32,273 nucleotides of DNA from an uncultured bacterium (GCA_905214995.1 CAJMOT010000008.1:1-32273); one strand, 5' to 3'; counted from the first letter of the stretch, positions 1 to 7,879 are shown. A program made the numbers and translations. Notes: generated by a model not told the origin, from the sequence alone.

Positions 1-150
1 GAAACGCGGGCGGGGGGCGCGATAGTCCCGTTTTTCGACGCCATGCTCTTCCTGTTCGAGTTCGGGAGGCTCCGGCCGCCGGAAAAGCTCGACGCGCTCG
101 CCGCAGCCCTGCGCTGCCTTCCCCCGCGCGCCCTGCGCGCCGTTTTTTAA
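1..150 (+). CDS. C-terminal end of an unidentified prophage gene (5' cut by window)
   Basis: Frame 1 is open from the first base to a TAA at 148-150 and encodes 49 residues containing a PFFDAMLFLFEFG stretch and ending in RALRAVF. The segment is hydrophobic and then rich in Leu, Ala and Arg. The gene start lies outside the window. I do not recognise the protein. It precedes the replication genes on the same strand, so it is probably another early prophage gene. Confidence 0.45.
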   Translation, partial: ETRAGGAIVPFFDAMLFLFEFGRLRPPEKLDALAAALRCLPPRALRAVF

Positions 151-190
151 AACCCAATTTAACCCAACGACAAAAAAGGAGAATCGTATC

Positions 191-217
191 ATGAAAAAAG
201 GAGGCAGATATGCCTAA
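191..217 (+). other. Possible 8-codon leader mini-ORF
   Basis: An ATG at 191, preceded by AAAAAAGGAGAATCG, opens an ORF encoding MKKGGRYA that stops at 215-217. The Shine-Dalgarno site of the next gene (AAAGGAGG) lies inside the mini-ORF, and the next start codon (210) overlaps its end in another frame. This geometry would couple translation of the two, but it could also be chance. Confidence 0.3.
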
Positions 218-641
218 GGTAGACATGGAACTCGTGAAATTAACCCTCCAGAGGCGCGAGGAGCTCGACGCAAGGGCGATCGCGCAAATTCTGGAGGAGC
301 TGGACTTCGAGGTGCGCGCCGGCAAGGAGGAGTCCGCGGCGCCCCGCGAAAAAATGCGCTTTCTGGCGATAACCCGCGCGGGTTCGACCGACAGGGAGGG
401 AAACTCGGAGGGATGGATCGTCCAGGTTCCGGAGAGGGCGGATTTCGACGTTCCCGCCGCGATCCGCGCCGCCGCCCGCGATTTCAACGACTCCCCCAAG
501 GGGCGGAGGCTTCCGGTAAAATCGCTTGCGGAGGCGTTCGAATTCGCGCCCGCGAGGAATTTCAAAGCCCGCAATGTGCGGGTAAAAACAAAGTGGCCTG
601 TCGAATTTCTGGCAATGAAGGGAGAAATCTATGAAAAATAA
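210..641 (+). CDS. Hypothetical phage early protein, 143 aa
   Basis: The protein is 143 residues and begins MPKVDMELVK. The start has the best ribosome site in the region, AAAGGAGG about 6 bases upstream. The protein is charged and soluble, with an N-terminal helical part (about 1-35) and no membrane segment or signal. I recognise no catalytic motif. It overlaps the next start (631) by 11 bases, as in a tightly packed early phage operon. Its position before a zinc-ribbon gene and a sliding clamp suggests a role in replication or recombination, but that is context only. Confidence 0.6.
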   Translation: MPKVDMELVKLTLQRREELDARAIAQILEELDFEVRAGKEESAAPREKMRFLAITRAGSTDREGNSEGWIVQVPERADFDVPAAIRAAARDFNDSPKGRRLPVKSLAEAFEFAPARNFKARNVRVKTKWPVEFLAMKGEIYEK

Positions 642-950
642 TAGAATAACTGCGGATGTCCACTTCGCGTGGACGGAAATAGCCAAATACATGCTCCAAA
701 GCGGATTTTTGCCGGCGGGGCGACCGCCAGGGATTTGGAGATTCTCGCAAATTCGCGGTATTGCGAAAAGTGCGGGACGATATGGGAGGCCGCCACATAC
801 GACGGATGCCCGATATGCAGGGGATTGGACGCCGCCGGCGAAGAGATATCGGACAGTATAGAAGACGCCATGAACGCCATGGACGAGGCTATCGACGCGC
901 TCGAGAACGCCGCAAAAGCCATAAAGAAAGGCCGGAGCGATGAAAATTGA
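631..950 (+). pseudogene. Small zinc-ribbon protein gene, apparently frameshifted
   Basis: Two overlapping frames together make one sensible protein. The frame starting at ATG 631 has a ribosome site (GGGAG) and encodes an N-terminus ending AKYMLQSGFLPAG. It then reads Pro/Arg-rich nonsense to 861. The frame ending at 950 has no ribosome site at its first possible start (GTG 669). It encodes ATARDLEILANSRYCEKCG and then a second CPIC pair, a CxxC-CxxC zinc ribbon, followed by an acidic helical tail. Adding one G to the GGGG run at 717-720 would fuse them into a protein of about 106 residues. A real frameshift or a homopolymer sequencing error are both possible. The function is unknown; such ribbons bind nucleic acid or proteins. 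Confidence 0.5.
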
Positions 951-2121
951 AAAGGCCATACTCAAAGAGGTTTGCGCGGAGCCCCTGGCCATAGCCCAAA
1001 GAAACAAAACCGGCCCGAATTCCTGCGTAAAGCTCGAAAACATCGGGGGAAAGTTTACCGTCTACGGCTCCAACGGCTCCCAGTCGGCGGCTTTTACGGC
1101 CGAAGCAAAGGAGGCCGGAGACGACTTCTCGGCGATATTTCCCGCGGACTCGCTCAGGAAAATCCTCGATTCCTTCGACAGGCTCGTGGAGATCAATCTC
1201 GAGGGCAATACCCTCGTGTTTCGGGAAAGGGCTTTCGTCCGCCGCGCGCGCGCGGCCGGATACCGCGGCTCCGAATTCTTTTTCCCGTCCGAAAAACCTT
1301 CGGAAAGCTTTAAGATTTCCGCGCCCGACCTGTCGGCCCTCTTCAACGGCGCGGACGCCAATTTGTGCGAACGGGAATCAAATACCGCGGGCTCGTACGT
1401 GCGCTTTTTCTGCGACGGCGACGCCTTGCGCATAGACGCGACGGACAGGCGCGTGGTGTTGTGCCGCGATTTGCCGCGCCCGAGCTCCGCATGCCCGAAG
1501 TTCGACGCTTTTCTGCCGCCCGAGGCCGTGCGATTTCTGCGCTCCGTAGATTCGGACGCTGAAATATCGTTCGCGGCGCGCGCCGTAAAGCCGCTGCCAA
1601 AACCGAAAGGATATGTGGAGGGCGTGGACGACCCGCCGCCTCCGCCCCCCGCCGAGCATTTGCTCGTCGTAAGGACGCTGAAGTCCGCGTATTTTTCGAC
1701 GCTCGGAGACGGGCTCTCCCCCTTGGCGTGCCGCAAAACGCTCATTCCGGCTTCGGACATATTCTCCGTGCGCGTATATGACGCCCTCGAATTGTTCAGA
1801 AAATTCGCGCAGTACGACGCCGTGAAAATAGAATGGGGCGGGGATCTCGCCACGGAGGTAAAACTGAGCGCCAAAACCCGCTCCGGAGAGGACGAGTCCT
1901 CGATTCTGTTCGACGCGGGGGAGGTTTTCGGCAGCGGGGAGTATTATCTGAATCCGCGCTTTGCCGTTTCGGTTTTGCAGGGGTTTTCGGACAAGGACGA
2001 CGCCGCGTTCAAAATCGCAAGCGCCCCGAGGAGCGGCAGCGGCGGGGAGTTTCTCGCGCTGCAAATTCACAGCGGAATATCGAGGGCGGTAATCGCCGGA
2101 ATAGACCCAAAATTTGTGTGA
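940..2121 (+). CDS. DnaN-like DNA sliding clamp (phage-encoded)
   Basis: The protein is 393 residues, close to the length of bacterial DNA polymerase III beta clamps, which encircle DNA and tether the polymerase. Visible features are an early VKLENIGGKFTVYGSNG strand pattern, a domain-1 end like PADSLRKILDSF, and the family hallmark LRIDATDRRVVL (ATD at about 167-169), followed by an FLPPEAVRFL segment. Three repeats of about 120 residues are plausible (1-115, 115-250, 270-393). A run of six prolines near 230-240 marks an insert between domains 2 and 3. The C-terminus PKFV differs from the usual MPxR-type end of host clamps. The gene overlaps the preceding one by 11 bases. Assignment rests on pattern, not on a search. 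Confidence 0.62.
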   Translation: MKIEKAILKEVCAEPLAIAQRNKTGPNSCVKLENIGGKFTVYGSNGSQSAAFTAEAKEAGDDFSAIFPADSLRKILDSFDRLVEINLEGNTLVFRERAFVRRARAAGYRGSEFFFPSEKPSESFKISAPDLSALFNGADANLCERESNTAGSYVRFFCDGDALRIDATDRRVVLCRDLPRPSSACPKFDAFLPPEAVRFLRSVDSDAEISFAARAVKPLPKPKGYVEGVDDPPPPPPAEHLLVVRTLKSAYFSTLGDGLSPLACRKTLIPASDIFSVRVYDALELFRKFAQYDAVKIEWGGDLATEVKLSAKTRSGEDESSILFDAGEVFGSGEYYLNPRFAVSVLQGFSDKDDAAFKIASAPRSGSGGEFLALQIHSGISRAVIAGIDPKFV

Positions 2122-2123
2122 AA

Positions 2124-2693
2124 ATGAGCGAAGAATCAAAAATAGAATCGGAAGTGCAAAAGGCCAAAGCGCGCGCAGATGCGTGGAGAGTGGCGAACAC
2201 CCTCCGCGCCGGCGAGGTGGCGCGGTACCATACCACCCCCGCCTGCGGCATGCAATCGGTGGCGGCGCACTCATGGGGCGTCGCCGTAATAGCCGCGGCC
2301 CTCGACGAGCATATCGAGGGGCGCGAGCTTTTCGCGTGCCTTATGCACGACGCGCCGGAAGCCTTTACAGGCGACATTCCCGCCCCCTTCAAAAAAATCG
2401 TCGAGGAAACTTTCGAGGGCTTTATCGAGGGGCGAGAGACGGCGATTGCGGAGGCGTATTTTGTGCGCCCGCCGCTCCTGAAGGGTTTTCTCCCGACGCC
2501 GCCGATGAGGCTCGCGGACAAGCTCGAGGCTCTGCGGCACACCCACTGCGCGCCCCGCACGGACGTCTCTGTCCGCCTGAACCGCGCGCTTTCGTCCGCC
2601 GCGCGCGACATCCTCGCCGCGGAGGAGGCGGCTTTTTCGCAATATCAAATGAATCTGGCGGCCGAACTTATAAAAATGTGGAGCGCGGTATGA
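2124..2693 (+). CDS. HD-domain phosphohydrolase, YfbR-like 5'-nucleotidase
   Basis: The protein is 189 residues from ATG 2124, two bases after the clamp stop. The same frame is open far upstream, but that part is the shadow of the clamp gene. It shows the metal-binding pattern of HD hydrolases: an Arg/His stretch RYHTTP, SVAAHSW (His49), and CLMHDAPEAFTGDIPAPFK (His75-Asp76). This closely resembles the YfbR family, which dephosphorylates deoxynucleoside 5'-monophosphates. In a phage early operon it would adjust nucleotide pools during replication. There is no clear Shine-Dalgarno site, so it is probably translated by coupling to the clamp gene. Family assignment is good; the exact substrate is inferred. 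Confidence 0.7.
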   Translation: MSEESKIESEVQKAKARADAWRVANTLRAGEVARYHTTPACGMQSVAAHSWGVAVIAAALDEHIEGRELFACLMHDAPEAFTGDIPAPFKKIVEETFEGFIEGRETAIAEAYFVRPPLLKGFLPTPPMRLADKLEALRHTHCAPRTDVSVRLNRALSSAARDILAAEEAAFSQYQMNLAAELIKMWSAV

Positions 2694-3202
2694 ATTTTTT
2701 TTCGGAAACAGGGGAAGATCCCATAGAGTTCTTCTCCGACAAAAGCGAAGCAACGCGCCTGAAAGCGATAAGCGCGCGCGGATGCGTGGCGCTGACGGTG
2801 CCCGCGGGAACCGCGTGGCTCGTCGCAAAAGGATTCCAGCCGCTGATTCGAAGCAGGTGGCCAACCGTGTTTACCGGAGAGTTCTATCTGTCGGCTTCCG
2901 GAAAATATTCCTTCGCCCAATGGCGCGGCGACTATTGCCGCGTGCTGTATACCCTCCCGAGGGCGGCCGAAGAATTCCCGACGCCAAACGGATTCAAGGC
3001 GATTACCGGCCGCATAATAGGCTCCGCAAGGCTCGTCAGATGCGTTGCGGACGTCTCCGTTCCCGAAACCCCGTTCGCGTTCGAAATAGACTCTCCCCGC
3101 ATTTTCGATTCGTTCATACCGCAGCGCGGCCGACCGGGATTTTTCTACCCGAAAGACGCAATGCGGCAGCTCGTCAATATGCGCGATACGGAAACTAAAT
3201 AA
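2690..3202 (+). CDS. ASCH-like domain protein, 170 aa
   Basis: The gene starts at ATG 2690 in an ATGA overlap with the HD-domain gene. The protein is 170 residues. The central segment reads VALTVPAGTAWLVAKGFQP, then RSRWPTVFTGEFYLSASGK, then ITGRIIGSARLVRCV. This order (WA-x-LI-x-G, R-x-W-x-T-x-x-x-G, x-I-x-x-S, G-x-I-I-G-x-A) matches the beta-barrel ASCH fold, which binds RNA or modified nucleosides and includes an N4-acetylcytidine amidohydrolase. A role in nucleotide or RNA handling beside the HD nucleotidase is an inference. The fold call is by eye. Confidence 0.45.
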   Translation: MNFFSETGEDPIEFFSDKSEATRLKAISARGCVALTVPAGTAWLVAKGFQPLIRSRWPTVFTGEFYLSASGKYSFAQWRGDYCRVLYTLPRAAEEFPTPNGFKAITGRIIGSARLVRCVADVSVPETPFAFEIDSPRIFDSFIPQRGRPGFFYPKDAMRQLVNMRDTETK

Positions 3203-4234
3203 GTGAAAGGATTCGTAAAAGTCGAACGGGATTTGTTTGAGAGCCCCCTCTGGGAGCTCGACCTGTCCGTGCGCGGCGCGTATATCGACATTATGCAGCG
3301 CGCCGCCTGGCGCCCTTCCGCGGCTATTGTAAACGGCAAGAGCATACCTCTCGACGTTGGCGAATGCGTTGTCTCCCAACGCCTCCTGTCCGATTCATGG
3401 AAATGTAATCGCGCCGCGGTCTTATCCATATTGCGAACGCTCGTCAAATTCTCTCTTATTTCTCTTCATAAAATCGACGACGAGAATCGCAACAGCTATA
3501 CAAAAATTGTTCTCAGCTCTCGAATATCGGCCTTCGCAGCGGCGCCGCAAGTTATTGATAATGGCGACACGCGGACAGGGTGGCTCGAAATAACCAAAAC
3601 ATCCACCGGAGAACAAGCGTTAACTATGGATAAACAAGGTAGTTGTGAAACTCGACAAGGGTGGTCGGCGCAGGGCGATTATCAACAACTTACAACGCGA
3701 AAATTGCCCGAAAAAGCGCCTCCTCCGCCAGAAACGGCAAATTACAGTAATATAGGAAAAGAAGAAGGAGAAGAAAAAGAAGAATCCCCCTCTACGCCCC
3801 CCTGCGAGGGGGGCTGCGGCTCGCATTGCGAGCCGCAGAGAGAGAGAAAGCGGCGGGCTCGGTTCAGCCCGCCTTCGCTGTTAGACTGGCTCGCTTACGC
3901 TCGCAAAATAGGCTGGAACGAATGGGACGCGACCGAAAGTTTTCACTATTGGAACGGCTTGGGCTGGGAGTTTAAGACGCGCCAGAAAATACGCGACTGG
4001 AAATCCATATGCTCAAAGAGCATGATGTATTTCCAGAAAAAACGGGAAAAGGCGAGGGCTGACGCCCTCGCGGCGGGATTGTCTGCCGACAATCCGCCTG
4101 ACGGCTGGAGAAAAGTCTACTTGGATATTACGGGGCTTACCTATGCAAACGGATTGAGCTGGGCAAACGTAGTCGAGAACGAGCCTGCGATCGCCCGAAA
4201 GATAGTCGGGAAGCTGGACGGAGGGCGCGGGTGA
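3203..4234 (+). CDS. Phage replication protein (initiator/DnaD-like organisation)
   Basis: The protein is 343 residues from GTG 3203, directly after the previous stop. The N-terminal domain (about 1-115) begins FVKVERDLFESPLWEL and contains a winged-helix-like region (VVSQRLLSDSWKCNRAAVLSILRTLVKFSLI), typical of phage replisome organisers. A long charged linker (about 150-220) is rich in Glu, Lys, Arg and Cys. The C-terminal domain (SLLDWLAYARKIGWNEWDATESFHYW) resembles C-terminal domains of phage replication proteins that recruit the helicase. Three consecutive hairpins lie in the linker DNA, which suggests an origin inside the gene as in lambda O. The general role is likely; the exact family is not proven. 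Confidence 0.6.
   Translation: MKGFVKVERDLFESPLWELDLSVRGAYIDIMQRAAWRPSAAIVNGKSIPLDVGECVVSQRLLSDSWKCNRAAVLSILRTLVKFSLISLHKIDDENRNSYTKIVLSSRISAFAAAPQVIDNGDTRTGWLEITKTSTGEQALTMDKQGSCETRQGWSAQGDYQQLTTRKLPEKAPPPPETANYSNIGKEEGEEKEESPSTPPCEGGCGSHCEPQRERKRRARFSPPSLLDWLAYARKIGWNEWDATESFHYWNGLGWEFKTRQKIRDWKSICSKSMMYFQKKREKARADALAAGLSADNPPDGWRKVYLDITGLTYANGLSWANVVENEPAIARKIVGKLDGGRG
3797..3873 (+). repeat. Three consecutive hairpins inside the replication gene (candidate origin)
   Basis: Three inverted repeats follow one another. The first has 6-bp arms (C-run 3797-3802, G-run 3808-3813). The second has perfect 12-bp arms (3814-3825 and 3827-3838). The third has 8-bp arms (GGCGGGCT 3852-3859, AGCCCGCC 3866-3873). 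A purine-rich tract of about 30 bases precedes them. All lie in the linker between the two protein domains. Origin function is an inference. Confidence 0.5.
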
Positions 4235-4336
4235 AATTTTCGGGCAAGAAATCTATTTTTTGCCGCAAAAAATCGCGGGGGCCGAGAGAGGGCGGTTTTA
4301 TTTTATGCGCGGCGAAAAATTTTTTGTCCCATTTTT

Positions 4337-4342
4337 TATAAT
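4337..4342 (+). promoter_or_regulatory. TATAAT hexamer in AT-rich gap before the terminase genes
   Basis: The gap 4235-4376 between the replication gene and the terminase small subunit is much richer in A+T than its surroundings. It contains a perfect TATAAT at 4337-4342. No convincing -35 box lies 16-18 bases upstream, so this is a weak candidate for a late promoter. Confidence 0.25.
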
Positions 4343-4376
4343 TAACGAATTTTTAATTTGTTGCGTATATATTTTT

Positions 4377-4982
4377 ATGAAGAAAAGTCAATCTAAAACA
4401 GAAAAGAAAAGTACTTCATTAAAAATTTTGCGTTCGCCTCAAAAGATTGTCGAGCCCATTAAAACCGATATTTCTCTTCCTAAATTTGCAAAAAGTATCG
4501 CGGAATTGGCAAATATAATAGGTTGCAGCCGCAAATCGTTAACAAGGTGGAGACTCTCCGAAGACTTTCCTTCCCCTCGCTCCGACGGGCGTTTTGATGT
4601 TGCGGAGGTAAAAGATTGGATTGCGCATAGAGGAAAATGTTCAGGTTCCGGCCGTGTTGTGCCAATAGATATCTCATGCGACGGGCTAGACGGGCTCTCA
4701 TATATGGAATTGAAAGAGCGCGAAATGATGCTCAGAATAAAAACGCAGGAATTGGAACTCGCCCAAAAAAGGCGCGAACTCGTATCGCTGGAAGACGCGA
4801 AATCCATATGCGTTGAAATCCTAAAACCGATTTCGCGGCGTCTGAAAAACATGGCGGCTTTGTTGGGGATACGTGTAAATCCTTCCGATCCCACGGGCGC
4901 GAAAGTCATTTTAAAGGAATGGGCGGAAGAAACCTTCAAGGAAGTTGAAAGAGTATGCAACGAGCTCAAAGAGCGGAATTAG
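4377..4982 (+). CDS. terS: Terminase small subunit (Nu1-like)
   Basis: The protein is 201 residues from ATG 4377. The frame is open back to 4260, but the extra 39 residues are an unlikely hydrophobic leader and the codons there are AT-biased non-coding DNA. After a Lys/Ser-rich start comes a helix-turn-helix (SIAELANIIGCSRKSLTRWR) and a short wing (RSDGRFDVAEVKDWI), the DNA-recognition layout of lambda gpNu1. A long helical part follows (MELKEREMMLRIKTQELELA...), probably for oligomerisation. It binds the phage pac/cos site and loads the large subunit. It overlaps terL by 28 bases. There is no clear Shine-Dalgarno site at the start. Confidence 0.72.
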   Translation: MKKSQSKTEKKSTSLKILRSPQKIVEPIKTDISLPKFAKSIAELANIIGCSRKSLTRWRLSEDFPSPRSDGRFDVAEVKDWIAHRGKCSGSGRVVPIDISCDGLDGLSYMELKEREMMLRIKTQELELAQKRRELVSLEDAKSICVEILKPISRRLKNMAALLGIRVNPSDPTGAKVILKEWAEETFKEVERVCNELKERN

Positions 4983-6790
4983 CGTCGGCGTTTGCGGGGC
5001 TTTTCAAGTCTCGGCCCCAGCTTACGCCCGTAGAATGGTGCGAATCGCAGCTCACATTGACTGGGGCGACGGATTATCCCGGGCCGTACTCTACCGTTAT
5101 GACTCCGTACGTGCGGGAAATTCTCATGACGCTTACGGATTATAACATAGAGAGCGTCGTTTGTTGTTTTGGCGCCCAAACCGCCAAGACAAACACATAT
5201 ATGGCGGCTTCGGCGTGGCTTATGGCGAATGATCCGGCCCCCATGATGTGGGTGATGCCGAACGCGACGCTTGCAAAGGATACCTCCGTCAACCGGCTTC
5301 AACCTCTGATATTTTCTTCGGAGGAAATCGCGGAGGCGCGCACGGGCAAGAGGGAGGACATAAAGAAAGATTCCATTACGCTGTCGACAATGACGCTTAC
5401 GCTCGTAGGTTCGAATTCTCCGGCCAATTTGGCGAGCCGCCCCGTTCGCTACATGTTTTTGGACGAGGTTGACAAATTCCCGCTCGGTTCGCGGAAGGAG
5501 GGCGCCGCCGTGGATCTTGCGAAAGAGCGCACCCGATCGTTTTCGGAGCCGAAAATATTCGAGAGCTCGACGCCAACCACGGTAGACGGCACGATATGGC
5601 AGGAATACCTCAACGGCGACCAGCGGCGTTATTTTGTGCCGTGCCCGCATTGCGGAAAGGACATGCTTTTTGTATTCAATCCCGAGCGTTCCGCGTTTGA
5701 AAATCCCACGGGGTGCGAGGCGAAGCTCGTCTGGGATTCGTCCGCCCGCCGCAGGGATGGCGATTGGGATTACGACAAAGTTGCGTCCACGGCCCACTTT
5801 GTATGCCCCCATTGCAAGGGAAAGGTCTACAACGAGGACAAGGCTAAGATGCTTCGCCTCGGGCGTTGGAAGCCGACCAACGCGCCGTACGCGGACGGCA
5901 GGGTTCGCAGCTATCATATATCGACGTTTTATGCGCCCTGGCCAAAGGCGCGATGGGGGGCGCTCGCGGTGGAATTTTTAAAGGCTAAGAGGGGGTTGCT
6001 TGGCGTCCGCAACTTTATAAATTCCATTTGCGCGGAGCCCGATGTGGGGCAGTACGACGGCGGGGGCGCGCGGCGAGAGCTCGTGTTGCTGAATCCTTCC
6101 GAGCTCAACGCTCCGGCGCAGAAATGGAGAATTATGACCGTGGACGTGCAGGCGGATTGTTTTTACTATGTCGCCCGCGACTGGTTTGCGGGCGGCAATT
6201 CCATACTTGCGGAATGGGCGAGGGTCGACACTTTCGACGACGTTGAAGAGGCGGCCAGGCGCCTTGCCGTCGAGGCGGTGGGGCTGGATTCGGGGTATCG
6301 CGCCGCGGACGTGTACGCGGAATGCGCTGCGCGCGGATGGTTTGCGCTGCGCGGCGACGAACGGCAGAGCTGGCCCCATGCGAGCCGCAAAACCGGCCGC
6401 AAAATAGAGCGCCCCTACGTTACGCGAGAGTTCGATCCCATGCTTGGAACCGCGGAGCAGGGCAAGCGACGGGTGTTTGAGTTGAGGTGGTCGAATCCGA
6501 CCGTCAAGGACATACTCGCCAGACTCCGCGACTCCCAGACGTCGCCCGTGCGCTGGGCGATCCCGAGTTTCTGGGCCACCGAAGAATATTTCCGGCACCT
6601 CAACGGGGAATGGAAGAAAAACGTCGCCAATCCGCAAACGGGGAGAGTCAGGAGCATGTGGGTATTGCGTTCGCGGCGATGGCCCAACCACCTGTTCGAC
6701 TGCGAGTGCATGCAGATCGCCTGCGCGCTTTACAACGGCATTCTCAAGACGATGGACGACAATATCCCCGCGGGGAAAGATTCCGCTTGA
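4955..6790 (+). CDS. terL: Terminase large subunit (GpA family)
   Basis: The protein is 611 residues. This ATP-driven motor packages DNA and cuts it with a C-terminal nuclease. The N-terminus has LTPVEWCESQLTLTG and PGPYSTVMTPY, typical of GpA-type terminases. An A-type nucleotide-binding loop variant GAQTAKT sits at about 73-79, and a Walker B with catalytic acid, YMFLDEVDKFP, at Asp170-Glu171. Two CPHC pairs (about 230 and 284) form a zinc ribbon. The nuclease domain begins at MTVDVQADCFYYVARDW (about 392). A ribosome site (AAGGAAG) lies about 11 bases before the ATG, inside the small-subunit gene. The protein appears complete and intact. Confidence 0.92.
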   Translation: MQRAQRAELASAFAGLFKSRPQLTPVEWCESQLTLTGATDYPGPYSTVMTPYVREILMTLTDYNIESVVCCFGAQTAKTNTYMAASAWLMANDPAPMMWVMPNATLAKDTSVNRLQPLIFSSEEIAEARTGKREDIKKDSITLSTMTLTLVGSNSPANLASRPVRYMFLDEVDKFPLGSRKEGAAVDLAKERTRSFSEPKIFESSTPTTVDGTIWQEYLNGDQRRYFVPCPHCGKDMLFVFNPERSAFENPTGCEAKLVWDSSARRRDGDWDYDKVASTAHFVCPHCKGKVYNEDKAKMLRLGRWKPTNAPYADGRVRSYHISTFYAPWPKARWGALAVEFLKAKRGLLGVRNFINSICAEPDVGQYDGGGARRELVLLNPSELNAPAQKWRIMTVDVQADCFYYVARDWFAGGNSILAEWARVDTFDDVEEAARRLAVEAVGLDSGYRAADVYAECAARGWFALRGDERQSWPHASRKTGRKIERPYVTREFDPMLGTAEQGKRRVFELRWSNPTVKDILARLRDSQTSPVRWAIPSFWATEEYFRHLNGEWKKNVANPQTGRVRSMWVLRSRRWPNHLFDCECMQIACALYNGILKTMDDNIPAGKDSA

Positions 6791-6815
6791 AAAAAAGCGC
6801 GCAAATCTCTTAAAT
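6787..6815 (+). promoter_or_regulatory. Putative promoter of the ParA-like moron
   Basis: TTGAAA (6787-6792) and TTAAAT (6810-6815) are separated by exactly 17 bases. They lie at the end of terL and 37 bases before the ATG at 6852. The GGAGA at about 6839 then serves as the ribosome site. Together with the terminator after the gene this makes it an independent unit. Confidence 0.45.
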
Positions 6816-6851
6816 ACAGAACAGGCGGATAATAATACGGAGAATCATAAT

Positions 6852-7862
6852 ATGATAAAGAAATATTGCATATGGAACAATAAGGGCGGCGTGGGGAAGA
6901 CGTTTCTGACGTATTTAATGGCTACGGAATATGCAAATTCGCATCCGGAAGAGGACGTAGCCGTGATTGACATGTGCCCCCAGGCGAACATATCGGAAAT
7001 TCTGCTCGGGGGCAACGGCAAGGGGCAATCGAATCTCGAAAAACAGTATGAAGACGGCGTTACGATAGCCAACTACATTCAAAACAGATACAAAAACGGG
7101 CGCGATTCCATACTCGGTTCGGAGTCTTCCTATTTCGTGGACGTCTCCAAGATAAACAGGAAGCTTCCCAGAAATCTGAAACTGGTTCCGGGCGACACTG
7201 ATTTGGACATATGCTCGATTTTAATATCCGAATGGGGCAATTCGTCGCTGCGGGGCTCGTGGAAGAAGAGCCGCATGATACTCGCGGAGCTCGTGGACTC
7301 TTTTGCCAGAAACACAAATCAGGACAGGGACAAAATAGTTTTCATAGACTGCAACCCGAGCTTTTCCCCGTATACGGAATTGGCCATATTGGCGTCGGAC
7401 AGGCTTATAATTCCATGCACGGCGGACCACGCCTCCATAAGGGGCGTCAACAACGTATTCGACCTGCTGTTCGACTTCAACGCCAGGCGCGACATAATCT
7501 CTTTCGGCGAGAAGGCGAACTCCGGAAGAATGCAACTGCCGAGGCTGTTCAGGGTAATTTTAAACAAGTCCCGATCCCACGACCGCAACGCGTCGAAAGC
7601 GTTCCGCGCCATACAGGAGAAGCTGTCCAAGAAGATGTCCGAGCTAAGAAGGGACAATCCGGACAGGTTCGTGGACAATTCCGACGAAATTCTCAACATA
7701 AAGGACGGCAACACCCTCGCGGCGGTCTTGAATTACGAGGGCGGAATGCTCAACAACATAAAGCTCGGGAAGCACAAGGTGTACGGGAAAGACGTCCAGA
7801 TCGACGAAACCCAGAAAGACGCCCTTATGACGGGCATTTCCGAGCTCGTCGAAAAGCTGTAG
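6852..7862 (+). CDS. ParA-family ATPase (phage moron)
   Basis: The protein is 336 residues. It starts IKKYCIWNNKGGVGKT, the deviant Walker A motif (K11-GGVGKT) of ParA/MinD ATPases. An A'-type motif VAVIDMCPQAN (Asp40; the usual DxDPQ is altered to DMCPQ) and a Walker B region IVFIDCNPSFSPYTELAI follow. ParA proteins bind ATP and DNA non-specifically and segregate plasmids, but no ParB or centromere repeats are visible next to it. The gene sits between terminase and connector/portal, where siphoviruses normally have nothing of this kind. It also has its own promoter and terminator, so it is best read as a moron that could serve prophage maintenance, phage-plasmid partition or host defence. 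Family assignment is strong; role is unknown. Confidence 0.82.
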   Translation: MIKKYCIWNNKGGVGKTFLTYLMATEYANSHPEEDVAVIDMCPQANISEILLGGNGKGQSNLEKQYEDGVTIANYIQNRYKNGRDSILGSESSYFVDVSKINRKLPRNLKLVPGDTDLDICSILISEWGNSSLRGSWKKSRMILAELVDSFARNTNQDRDKIVFIDCNPSFSPYTELAILASDRLIIPCTADHASIRGVNNVFDLLFDFNARRDIISFGEKANSGRMQLPRLFRVILNKSRSHDRNASKAFRAIQEKLSKKMSELRRDNPDRFVDNSDEILNIKDGNTLAAVLNYEGGMLNNIKLGKHKVYGKDVQIDETQKDALMTGISELVEKL

Positions 7863-7879
7863 GCCTCCGGCGTTCGGCG

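Noticed and set aside
240..1043. Long minus-strand ORF opposite the first genes
   Set aside because: The plus-strand genes here have ribosome sites and recognisable motifs. The minus ORF is Arg/Pro/Gly-rich antisense, common in GC-rich DNA.
1833..2123. Upstream extension of the HD-domain gene
   Set aside because: The extra 97 codons lie in another frame of the clamp gene and are Arg/Gly-rich, as expected for a shadow frame.
3797..3873. The three hairpins as a transcription terminator
   Set aside because: They are in the middle of an open, sensible reading frame and no T-run follows any of them.
4260..4376. Upstream extension of the terminase small subunit start
   Set aside because: The 39 extra residues are encoded by AT-rich DNA with promoter-like content, contain an unlikely hydrophobic stretch and lack a ribosome site.
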